64,000 bases of DNA from Phascolomyces articulosus (lineage: Eukaryota > Mucoromycota > Mucoromycetes > Mucorales > Lichtheimiaceae): the NCBI GenBank assembly GCA_025677815.1, contig JAIXMP010000014.1, positions 1 through 64,000 on the forward strand, given 5' to 3'. The notes under the pieces were generated by a model. That model saw nothing but the letters and a program-made list of their open reading frames with translations. It was not told the origin of the DNA and made no database searches. Made by a program: the position numbers and the translations under genes. This document shows, piece after piece, positions 12,683-24,670 of the stretch. Positions within the stretch are counted from its first letter, which is position 1, and every line of letters begins with the position of its first letter.

Positions 12683-15600
12683 TCAACGATAATGATGTTG
12701 TAGCGGTTCCTTTTGTTTTTTTCTGCTTTCCTCTTGGTTATATCCTGTATTTAGCATATCTATAATTTGGGTGGTTAAAATATGTAAATAAACTGTACGT
12801 CATTCCCGCACAAGTCATTGTGATAGATAAAGAAAGAAATGGATCCTACTTACCAGCCCATTCATTATTGTGCTGTAACTCACTCATCAATTCTGTCGCA
12901 TCTGAATCAGACATATCCATCGGTGCATCCAAAGTATAATATCGTGTAAACAAACTAAGCGTCGGATCATAGAATGAATCGGTCATGGCATTGATAGGTG
13001 TTGAAATCGAACTGATAGATGCTCGTTTAAGGGAAGTGTATGAATCGATACTAGGACGTGGTAATAACGAGGATGATTTTTGAGGAGGTGGTGATAATGA
13101 ATTTTCGAGTTGTTCTGTTGTAGGTATTTGAGGTGTAGTAGGAGAGGGTGTGCGTGCTGGTATCCTTGGAGGAACATAATAACGCGTTTTCAATAGTTTT
13201 GATGATTGTGGAAATTGAGGTTGTGTAATGGATTGGTCTACCACAATCGTTGGAACTACTCCTACATAATAATCAAAATATTTGAAATTGTCATTGTTTT
13301 AAAAAAATTAACCCATCTTTGGTACAGTTTTATGTGTATAAGAATAAAAAGAGAGAACAAAAAAAATAGAAATAGAAATAAAGCACCTTCTATTTTTTTA
13401 TCAGCATCACTACCTCCATTGTTATTACTTTCTGTAGTTTCTTTTGGTTTCTTTTCTTGAAAGTCACTAGCATTAGCATATTCCAGATCAGGTCGAACGT
13501 GTGGTAAACTACTGGATCGATGTTGAAATCGATCACTTGCTGATCCTATAGATTCTCTTTCGCTCTTGCCTCTCGTGATACCACCCTTTCGTTTATTATT
13601 CTCAATGGCGGGTCCTTTGAGATCCAATGGTACTCTTCCTGCTGGTGAAAGTAATTCTCCCAATATACTCATATTAGAAAACTGATTTTCTCGAACTTGT
13701 TCACGTTGTTTTAAATACTTGTGTCGTTGGACCAACATGGATACCAGACTTTTGGCTTTTTCGGTAGCAAGACTTTTTGCTACTTTATCTTGTTTTCGTG
13801 CATGATTCACTAACTCGTCAAAACTAATATAGAATACATATCCACCATAAATATAAAACATACTTCTAAATAATAATTATTCTTTTTTATGATGATAATT
13901 TACGTAAGTGATTTTGATACATCAACAAGCTGCATTGATAGAATTTGAAGCATTTCGTGAAAACTAATGCCTCGAGCACTTGATGAGAAGAGAATTTCCT
14001 ATACAGATTCATACATCACATTTATTTTGTTAGGAGTGTTATGAATAAAACTGGTATAGCAAAAGGATCATAAAAAAATATGCTACCTGATAGACAAAAG
14101 TATAACGTCTTTTATTGTCACGTATTGCATCCACATCCATCGTTGATAACTGTTGGTTCACTGCTTGGAAATTATAAAATCTCTCACCCAAGATGTTGTT
14201 TTGTGCAAAATCAGATATATTGGTCGGTAGAGGGACTGAAGCAAGGTTCGCTACATCAGCATCCATTTCATTACTTGCTTCAAGTAAACTTTTGATACTG
14301 TGTTCTTCATCATAAATCCGCATAGCCAAAACTCCATCCAGTGTCTAAAAAAAACAGTAATACTGATTGTTAGCTTTTTTTTATCCTCTTATATATATAA
14401 TCTTTATTATCTTTTTGATAGCTGAAGAAAAAGTTTAATACGCAACCCTTAAAAACCCAGGAACATCTCTCATATGAATATATCCAGTGGCTGTTGGATC
14501 AAATTGTGCCCATGCTTCTTTAAAACTAATAAATATTATCGATATACCAAAGTCACTAGTACTGAACATACATATGGTGCTTAATGAACAAGAATATAAC
14601 ACCTACTGTCTCAGGTCCGTTCGAGTAATCAGTGTGAATTGATTTCGATTATCAAATGTAAAAGAAAAATTATTAATGACAACCTAAATCATGTCACGAT
14701 CGTTTAGAAAGCATAATACAAATATTTTTATGGCTACATGTAAAAAAAAAATTCTATTGATTCAAACCAAAGAATAACTCTTACCACAGTGAAAAGGTTT
14801 ACAAAGATATAAGTGCAAACAATATAAAATATGACAAAAAGTGTAATTGCAGCACCAGGTGATCCGCAATCTTCTTCATTAACACATTTAGGGTATTGTA
14901 CGGCAAAATCATGCATTAGAAAGTCCTAAAAGAAAACAGATAAATGATATTTTATATTTCTTCGATTTTGGAGGGTTTATATATATATGAATCATTCCTT
15001 TTCTACTATTTCTTACCCAATTTTCTCCTGTAGTAATTCTATATAGTGTTTGTAACGTATCACCAAGAGTACGGAAGTTGGCATGATTATTGCCATATAC
15101 CCCATACCGAGTGTTTGCAAAAAGCTCTTGAAGAATGACAGCAAAACAAAAAATGACTATAGCAAAAGCTCCAGTGACATACATTACCACCGGCATAGCA
15201 CGTCTATTATGCATAGGGATATAACAAATAGAATTAGTTTCCAAAGTGTTGATGGATCGTAAGATAGCCGAGATGATTTAAAAATTACTTTGCTGATCGT
15301 AAAAATGTATCTAATGATTCATTTCGCTCGGCATATCTTACTGCAATGCCAACAAGCATCAGGCTATAGAATAGCTGGAGCGTAAACTATAAAAATTCAT
15401 ATCGTATTACATAAATACATGATATTAATAAGTAGTAAATAGAAAAATGGGATGAAGAAGAAGCCTAAAAACAACGTACTTGTGCTTTGACGGAATTCCG
15501 AAATATTGTAAGTATTACAACTAATGAAATAATACAAACCATGAATTTTGTGATTTTTTTTATTAGAGAATCCAAACACTATTTTTGCATTGCAGCCATG

Positions 15601-18600
15601 CTTTCTCTCTTAGTAGTTACCTAATGTTATTATTACAGCATCGTAAATATTCCATTTCGAAGACATCCACTAAAAAAGAGTTACATCCGTACATATCGTA
15701 ATAATATATCAGCAACTTATATAATTTTTAGTAACTTGGTTCCATTCTTACCTTTCGAATGCCTAATCCGGTAACCTTAAGTATGATTTCAAGAATATAT
15801 ATCCCTATGAAGATATAACTAACTACATCTTTATATATATATATATATGGCAACCAAAATTGTTATATGAAAAAAATATATTAATTTATTATTCGTACGA
15901 CATAATAAGATATATATTGAAAAAAAAATAATGGGCTACTTACTCTGTATATTGGTCAGAAAATTCGATTGATGCAAATGAAAGGATGCAAGTAAAACTA
16001 TAGAAAGCAGTAATAATGACCATATATTAAAAACAATTATTCTTCTTTCTTTGCCATTTTATATCATTCATCGATAATATACGCCCTTGATCTGTTCTCT
16101 TCTCTTCTTCTTTATTTACCAATATGAGTGATGATCACTTTTGTAACGAATATTCCAAATGGCCCATGCTTATTAATAACAATATCATAACAAAGCGCTC
16201 GAATAGTACCATCTCTTGGCCTTGTTGCTTTTCTGGAAGGTTTGATCAAAGAGAGTTGACGTTGTAAATCTTGAAACTGTCGTTGTGTATTGGTTAAAGA
16301 AGAAATACCACGTCGTCGTTTGAACGTTTCCAAAATGACACCAATGAACAACTGGATGGAGCAGAGGGATGCTACAAACATGAATACGAGATAATATATG
16401 GCATTCCATGATGCTTCGGCAAGCCAATCAAATTGAGGTTGAGTATTGACTTGAGTTCTAACACTCATGGCTGAAAATAACGAAAGGATCTGTTATATAT
16501 TTATATCGTAGAAAGAGAATGATGGTATGTTAAATGTTGTGATGCAATATAATATAGAAAAAAAATATTTATATATAATTACCCATCCTTCACCTGAAGC
16601 GCATTCAAAGAGATGTAACAAGGCATTTCCAAAATAATCATAAGAGTATTTGTATGGAATATCCCAATTCCGTGGCATTATAATCCTTGTTTCCGGCGAT
16701 TTGAATTCCCATTGACATTCAAGTCTCATCCCTACATCTTCATCATTGCATTTATCAAATCTGTCACTAAAGATATAACATCCATAAATGGCAAATGCAG
16801 CAAACACCAGTACGTTCAAGACAACAGCATCCATAATTATGGGTAATCCATGTAACAAGTCCAAGATAATGACACGCATACCATCGACATAATAAATAAT
16901 TCGAATCGATCGTAATGTACGCAACGTTCTTAAATACCTGGCCCGTTTTTGAAGACCATCCAAATCACACTGCACAGTGAAGATCACCACTAACTGCCCT
17001 GTCAATAATAACACGTCCAAAATATTCCAAACACTGCGCAAATAAGATGTTGGCAAGACAAAAATACCATCGCACGCAATATGAAAAATGACATCAATCC
17101 AGAATACAGCAAGCATGATGTACTGTAAAGTTTCTTCAATATAAAAGAAAGGGGTTGGATTGATGTATTTGCGTTGTTTGTCATCCGTGAGAATGGCTAA
17201 AAGAATACTAGTACAGAGAAGAATAAAGATGACGAACTTGTAGATTTTTGAATGCACCATACGTGTAGCAGTACGACGGACTAAACTGTTTGGACTGAAG
17301 ATGAAGAGCGTACGAAATACATTTAGATTTTCGAGAATCACATCTTTGTTTTCTTTGGCGACATTGATTTCATATTCATCTCCATATTTAACCAACGGTT
17401 CGTTTTCTTCTTCTGGATCTTCTGTAATCACAGCGATACTGTTGGAACTGAATCCCGATCTATGGCATTTTTTTTTCATCAAGTTCATGAGTATATTACT
17501 GCATACTATTCAAATGGAAACATAACCCTACTCACTGTAACTCTTTTCAGAGATACTTACACAGTAGATCCTTTCCTTGTACTGGTACTTCCTGTCCTTC
17601 CAAAAGAAGGCAAAGTAGCATGAAAACGTTTCAAAAGGGGTCGATTCAATGTTGATATCACCGATGATCTTCGTTTTGCTGTCGATTTTTGAGGTTTGAG
17701 TTCTTGCTCCATGACCAAAAAACTTTTAAATTGTTCCTGACCCACAGAAGCTACCAATGTTTGAGGCATCTGGGGTAAATTGAGTTTACGACGGTCTTGT
17801 TTTACAAAAATAGGCAATAATGCTCTATCAACAAAGAATAAAAACGTATTAATATCGAAGTATGGTAATCTTGCAATATAATTCAAATAAAGGGGAAATG
17901 AATTAGATACTGTACTGGCTAATAATGTCAAGCTTAAAATATTCTGGTTGCCATCGATGTTGACGGATATATTTTTTGATTTGTATCTGTCGAATTTCAT
18001 CTTCATCCAAATCAAAATTTTCCATGATCACAGCAATAAACAGGTTCAAAACGAGATCTAATCAATAATATTTAACATGAGAAAAAGTGATAACTAATTA
18101 GTATATATCTCTCTCGGTGTGCGATTTTCTTTTGTTCTCGTATCATAAAAGAAATGCATCAAATTACAATGGACTACAAAATAAACTAAGCACATATAAA
18201 TGGCAGCATAAACGACGGAAGCATGAGATTGACTATGCATTGCATCGTACAAAATATCCTAATTAAAACACCAATTAAAAAAGTCAACATCCGTCTGTAA
18301 CTAGGCCCTGGTATATACGTGTGTTACTTACGGTCCAATTTTCACCCGTCATGATCTACACATAAAAATGGTATGGAATAATTTATATTATTAAGTGGAT
18401 GCAGAACTAAGGGTGTTTAGTGTTTTCTACTATTTACCTGAAATAAAGCAATAAATGCTTGATAAAATGTATCAAATCGCATATCCTGGCCATCTAAACC
18501 GGAAGCTGTAAAATCACCACCGAACAATTGGATCGATATTGGACATAGCAAGCACAACACCAAAAATGTAAAGAAAGATAAATTGATAATGCCTTGACCA

Positions 18601-21600
18601 TCGCCAATCACACTTGACTATATAAAAAATAATGAACATCCATTTCAATTATATAGTATTGGTGATGCGCTTCATATTAAAACAAAATTTGCGTACTAGT
18701 AATTTCAACACACGTGGAAACAAGTATACCAATCGATACGATCGAAGGACTGCGAAAACTTGTAAATAGCGATGCAAAAGGTGGTTGTCTCGAATGATGG
18801 GTAATTCGTTAATCGTGGATCCTATAGCAATATAAAAATCGATCCTATTGCGTATTTACACAGAAAAGTAGTAGTTAAGGGAAGTAGAATTCTTGAACAT
18901 CATTGATTGATATGAATCTATTAGTAATTTGTATCATGAAATAAAAAAAAAGGATATGATAATATCGCCAAAATTGAGACCAATTCGCTGATCCACCCAA
19001 ACGTAGTATAAGTTCCAAGGCAAATATAATTGTGAATGCAATTTCGATACAATCTATAATGATAATCAGTGATTTTTTTTAATGCAACATAATAAATGAC
19101 ATGTTTCATTACGTACCAAGGGTATCAATATTGTAATTTACTCTGACAGCTGTAAAAAACATCATGGCGATCATATTACAAGCAACCAAAAGACTTCCAA
19201 CAATAGGAAAATATCGATTGGAAACTATAATTCCCATCCATCGTCGACACAAATCCGTTCGATCAACGGGTCCGTTGTTATTCGTGGTACCACCACCATA
19301 AATCCATTCTTCGTTCACTTCACCTTCATTCTCTTTCCCTGTTGTGGTTGCAATACTACGGGTCAACAAGAGTCGTGTTCGTTTTTCTGTTGCAAATGCA
19401 CTGTGTCGCATATCCCCTCGAGCACTTGCAAATGATGTTGTAATTACCGCTAAATAGAGAAATGAGAATAAACACTCTTTATGTCAATAAAATTTTGCCC
19501 TTCTTTTTTTTTGAGGGGGGGGGGTTGCTATAGAATACTTTACCAATAAACATGGGAACCATAATGAAGGTCATGAGATACACACAAAAACAATAATAAA
19601 TGGATGCCGCTGTATTGGAAATACTGTCTTCACTCATATACATTAAGTCCGTCCAACCTTCTGTCGAAATGACAGTAAATACATTCATCATGGTATAGAA
19701 AATATTATGGTAACTGATATGTCCCCAGGAAGGCTGATTTGAGCCACTTTGAGCACATATTTGACCTTGTTTACATGTAAATCCATCGGCTCCATTATAT
19801 GCAGTATATGATTGAGAGTTTAGATCATAGATACCGCGAATTACCCCTTGATTATCCATAAAACTATTGCATGCCGCAGGTGGTTCAATATAGGTCAAAT
19901 CTATCCTCATTTTTTTTAGCACATAGTTTATCGTGGTATTGGTTTTTTTTTTTTTTTTGTATTGTATAATTAAATAGACTACTTACTGCCGCGATAGATT
20001 TCGGTGATACTACCAGGATCCACAGCACATCGATTAGAAAATGAATTCATGAATACAAAAAGACCTAACAAAGAGAAGAGGACCCAAAAGAAGATAAAGA
20101 ATCCAAGCACATTTTTCAACATGGCAAAACTTGTGCTGAATGATTCAATAATAACCTAAAAAAAACACACACTCAATATCATCACCTCTTCTCCTTTATT
20201 ATAACAACACTTACTGAAGTGCCTTCTGTAATGACCACTAAACGTAATAATCGAGTTGCACCCAATGCTTTAAACAAGGACCAGGTTCCATCGGTTGAAA
20301 ACATCAATACTACATCAACCCAATATGCCGATATGGCTATCACATCAAACAAGTTGGATAAACTGCCCAAGTAAGCACAATGAGATATTTTCAAAAAGTT
20401 TTCTTCATCATCCATTAATTCAGGAGCAGTAATGCCAGGTGTTGTTCTTGATGTTGTAGGTGAATAACATCCTACTTGTGGATCATTCGTAGGATGCTGT
20501 GAATGACACTGGTGATTGTGGTGTACATGTTCAGGTGCAATCACACTTTCATATTCAATACCAAAAGAAGATGTTCGATTAATGGCAGTGGAAGGAATAG
20601 TTTCGTTCGGCGATCCAGGTCCGTCTTCTCTATCTCCATGAGAATAAAAAGGTCGGCGACTAAGAAAATGTTGATGATGTTGGGTGTCATTATTATCGTC
20701 TGGAGAAGAACTGATAGGAGACCAAGGCGCATGCTGATCTTCTTCCATGGGTTGCATCATATCTTGCTCTTGTTCATGATTATCGTTGCCATTTGTCAGA
20801 GATTGTTGATCCTCACCTCTATTTACATGGTAATTGAGCGGTGGTGTACTTCTTGAAATTGATGGAATCATACGAGGTGATGCTTCTGAAAATTCAGGAA
20901 ATCCATAATCTCGACTATTTCCTTGTTGTTGTTGCTGATCTGATTTATAATGTCGCATGAAGTGATTGTATCTGTATTGGATTGCAGTGGTGACTTGTTT
21001 AACGGGTTTTGTTACAATACCCAATAAATCGGGCCTGGCTCTAGATGGTTGTGATAGGATAAACCCATAAGTGATAATTTTTGCCATGGCTTCCAATCTA
21101 TATTATATAATAATATTTATGTAAGCTTTTTTATTGTTTCTTACAAGTTATATATAAAACCCCCTCTGTAGTGTACTTGCGTGTAAATAATGTTGATGGC
21201 TAGTAAAACATATTGATAAGGTTGATAAAAGTTGGTCTTGTCGGTATTTTTAAATATGGGTACAAACGACAGAATGGTCCATTGAGCAATTAATAGACAT
21301 AAAATAAATACATTAAATGAACTATAAACAAAAACAGATATACATATTAAAATTTTGGATTTTAAAAAAAAGAGTATAATGTAAACAAGTCATCATCTTA
21401 CCTGGATGCTATAATTTTCCAGAAAAACAGGCGAATACTACTCGTGGGACTAAATATCCATAAAGACCATCCTTCAAAGCGAATGGCTGGAACATCCACT
21501 ACAGAATCATTCGATGTAGTAATTGATGAGGAGGACGACGAAGATGAATAAAATGAATGGTATGGATTTGGAAATAAAAATCCTTCGCCTCCCCTATTTC

Positions 21601-23845
21601 TTCTTGGTGAGGATAATGTGGCAGTAAATGCATTGGATACACGATGAATTAATTCTCGAGGACATGGATATTTCCATTTATTATTACTGTTAAGATTTCC
21701 AAAACTACTACTTCTACCATCTGCAATAGTAGAATGATGCTGGGATGCTGTTCCTGGGTCACTGAAATGACCCGTAAGAGCACTGCGTGCATCATCGTTG
21801 TCATTACTGTTTTCCGCCCCCAAAGTTAATCGTTCCCGTTGATTGGATGATATAGAAGGAGGTGGATAATAATTTTCATCTATCAAAAGATTTGAAGTTT
21901 GTCTAGAATGACCACTTTCTGACCCAGTAGTACTGGTTGTCGTACCACCATCTGGTGTAAAGCCTAAACGATGATGTTTACGTTTTCTACTATGTCGACG
22001 AGGTTGTCTTGGTCGATAAGGAAATATATTTCCCAAACTTCCTAATCGATAGTTCTCCCTCTGTTGTTGCTGTTGTTGGCGTTGACGTCGTAGTAGCTCG
22101 GTGGATGAGGATTGATCAGATGAAGATTCAATACTGGGTGAACGTATAACCAATCGATCATCATCCAATGGGTGCAATTGGGTACTTGAACTATCTGTTT
22201 TTTGCAAGCCCCCTCCATTAAGAAAATGTTCCTCTTGGTGTGAATTATGGTGATGTTGATACTGCTCTTGATAATGATGATGGCGGTGATGATGGTGGTG
22301 GTTACGCTGATAGTGACGGTATTTAGGTGTATTGGAAGAATGAACTGAAGATTGCTGGGGTGAGGAAGGAGAAGGGTCCAAAGGCCGATCCATCACAACA
22401 ACAGATGAACGACGCTGTGCTGGTGCTCTTTTACTGCCATAGCTAAATTTTTCTGTAGATCGTCGCCGTCGTTGTTGCTGTACCTGTTCACTATGTATTT
22501 CTTCATTTTCATGAATCAAGTATTCTTCCAATGCATAAACACCAGCCAATTTCAAATACTGTGCCAATGTCATCATTTCTTGTACTGTCATACGTTCTCC
22601 TTCTGGTTCACAACTGCGTGCATCTACAACACGCCAAGCTATACTTTCAAAAGAACAAAAAATCCATCGCCAAGTATTTCGGACAGTGGCTGCGGATGTA
22701 GAAGAAGCACGTGCGGCTATAGCCGCTGCGGCAGCAGCTGAATTGATATTTCCTGGTGCACCACTAGAAGTAGAAGAAGTGGCCCCTCCTACTATGGGAG
22801 GTGTACCATACTGCTGCTGCTGTTGTTGATAACGCACTTTATTCGCAGCTGCTGCTCCTGTAGCCGCCATATTTCTAACACGTGCTGCCGTTGATAATTT
22901 CAACAGTCGTGACAATCTTTTTCGAGATTCAAGTACATCTCTAGAAGCATTGCTTGCACTATATTGAGGTTGTTGTTGAGGCAGTCGTTGGTACCATGGG
23001 GTTCTTGCTGAAGCAGCTGCACGGACCCGAAAAGAGGGCGTTCCCAACACTGATGTTTTCTGGCTTGAATCACGAATCATGATTGGATTATCTCCTCCCA
23101 TCATGCTTCCCCCTCCATTATATCGACTACTGGCGGGTGGTGGGTAAATGGTACTGTTGGGGTGTCGGCTACGACTTCTTCGCTGCTGTTGCTGTTGTTG
23201 TTGGCCCTGTTGCTGTTGCTTTTGCTGTTGCTGCTGTTGTTGTTGTTGACTTTGTTGTTGTGTAGGTGAAGAAGTGTCAGATGTCGTTCCTTGATGGAGG
23301 ATATTAGAAGAATGATTTCCACCCATGATATATGGATTGACGGATTCTTCTGTACTTCCAACAGTTGACTCATCATCTTCCACTACTGTGTGACCTGTTA
23401 AATGCATTGGTTCATTATCTTCGTTGTAAAGATGTCGAAAAATATATCCATTGGAAATACTTCGTCGTCTTGGAATTCTTATACGTCTCCCTGGTTGTGT
23501 ACTTCGACCCATTATTAAGGCATCAATTCTATTTTTCTTTTCTAATCGATCTTTGGTTAGTGGAGGATAAGCTTGTTGTTCATCCAAATGTTGTGAATGA
23601 TAAATGGTGGGTATAGGCTGCTGTTGTTCGCTGTTTTGACGTGGATGTTGTGTTGCGGATGATGTGGTTGCTGCATTATTACTACCTATAGGAGGAAATG
23701 CAGAAGTACGTCTTAAATCAGCGGAAGATCGGTTTCCTCGCTGTGGTTGTGGTTGCTGTTCTTCTTGTGAAAATCGACGAGTTTGTTGATTTACATGATA
23801 CGCACTCGAATAAGGTGGAAGATTATGTTTTCCTTGAGGTTTCAT
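12683..23845 (-). CDS. CCH1: Voltage-gated calcium channel alpha-1 subunit, Cch1 type
   Basis: A minus-strand gene of more than 20 exons, from ATG at 23845 to TGA at 12683-12685 (last exon 12683-12759), roughly 2,900 residues. It encodes the plasma-membrane pore of the fungal high-affinity calcium system, the usual partner of Mid1. There are four six-helix repeats. The pore loops are ISTEGWTDLMY (domain I, about 19650), IMTGENWT (domain II, 18332-18355), CASGEGW (domain III, about 16600) and ITTGENW (domain IV, about 15020), giving Glu at all four filter positions. Domain III S4 is a full arginine array (KRARYLRTLRTLRSIRII). Domain IV S4 is poor in arginine. The 810-residue N-terminal exon (21412-23845) is rich in Gln, His and Ser repeats, and a low-complexity insert of about 200 residues lies between S2 and S3 of domain I. 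The C-terminal part is cytosolic, with Ser/Pro-rich segments. Confidence 0.93.
18332..18355 (-). other. 24-nt microexon coding the domain II pore filter of CCH1
   Basis: Flanked by a TAG acceptor and a GTAAGT donor, this 24-nt exon encodes only IMTGENWT. It enters and leaves in phase 0: the previous exon ends ALFQ and the next begins DILYDAM. The exon thus carries the domain II selectivity-filter glutamate and little else. Confidence 0.8.
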
Positions 23846-24608
23846 TTATATTTACTTATTTGCATAAGTTGTAAAGTTAACAAGAAAGAAGAAAAAAAAG
23901 ATCCGAAAGAAATATAAAAAAAAAAGAAATGGGAATGAAATGCCCGAGAATGGTTCCTGGGATTTTTATATAACACATATTTTTAGTTGTTATTCTTTGT
24001 GACTATATATATGGTCTTATTGCATATATTTTATTTTAATAAAAACGAATAAACCTTTCCAAATTATCATTTTTTCCTTATTCGCTCATTTTATCCATTG
24101 TACTGGGAGTACTCTATTTTTCTTATTAAAAATGATGCTTCATATCGTCGCTTACTACTATTATTACAGGACTATAGTATACTCAATCTAGCATGGTCAC
24201 AGGTAGAACCGATTTTGAATCAATCAGTCAGTCATAAGAGTGATAATGTTTCATATATTATGATCTGGATCAAACGACCTCTCTTCTATACAACCGTGCA
24301 CACACAAGTCCATCAAACCGAAAAGTCTTAGTAGCGGTCCTAATTTGGAAACCATCATTCGGATGTTAAAAATTATTCACTCTGCTTCTTTTTTTGCGCT
24401 GTAATTTTTTTTATTATTTTTTATCAATTATTATTTTTTTTACACACTCTTTTTTCTTTTCTTTATAAACTCTTTTGTTTCTTCAAAACACAACACACAT
24501 TGTAACAACAGCTTGAAAAAAAAGAAAATAAACAGGGATTGCTCCACAAATTCTCATTAAAAAACCCGGGTTAATCATTTATATACGAAAGAAGAAGAAA
24601 CTAAAACA
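23846..24608. other. Divergent promoter region, CCH1 and PHD-finger gene
   Basis: About 760 bp between divergent starts, so it should hold both promoters. It is AT-rich with long T and A tracts (for example 24390-24470). A plus-strand frame at 24098-24331 shows no domain and is not called. Confidence 0.55.
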
Positions 24609-24636
24609 ATGAGTAAGTTTCTTTCAAAAGGAGCAG

Positions 24637-24670
<34 letters not shown>

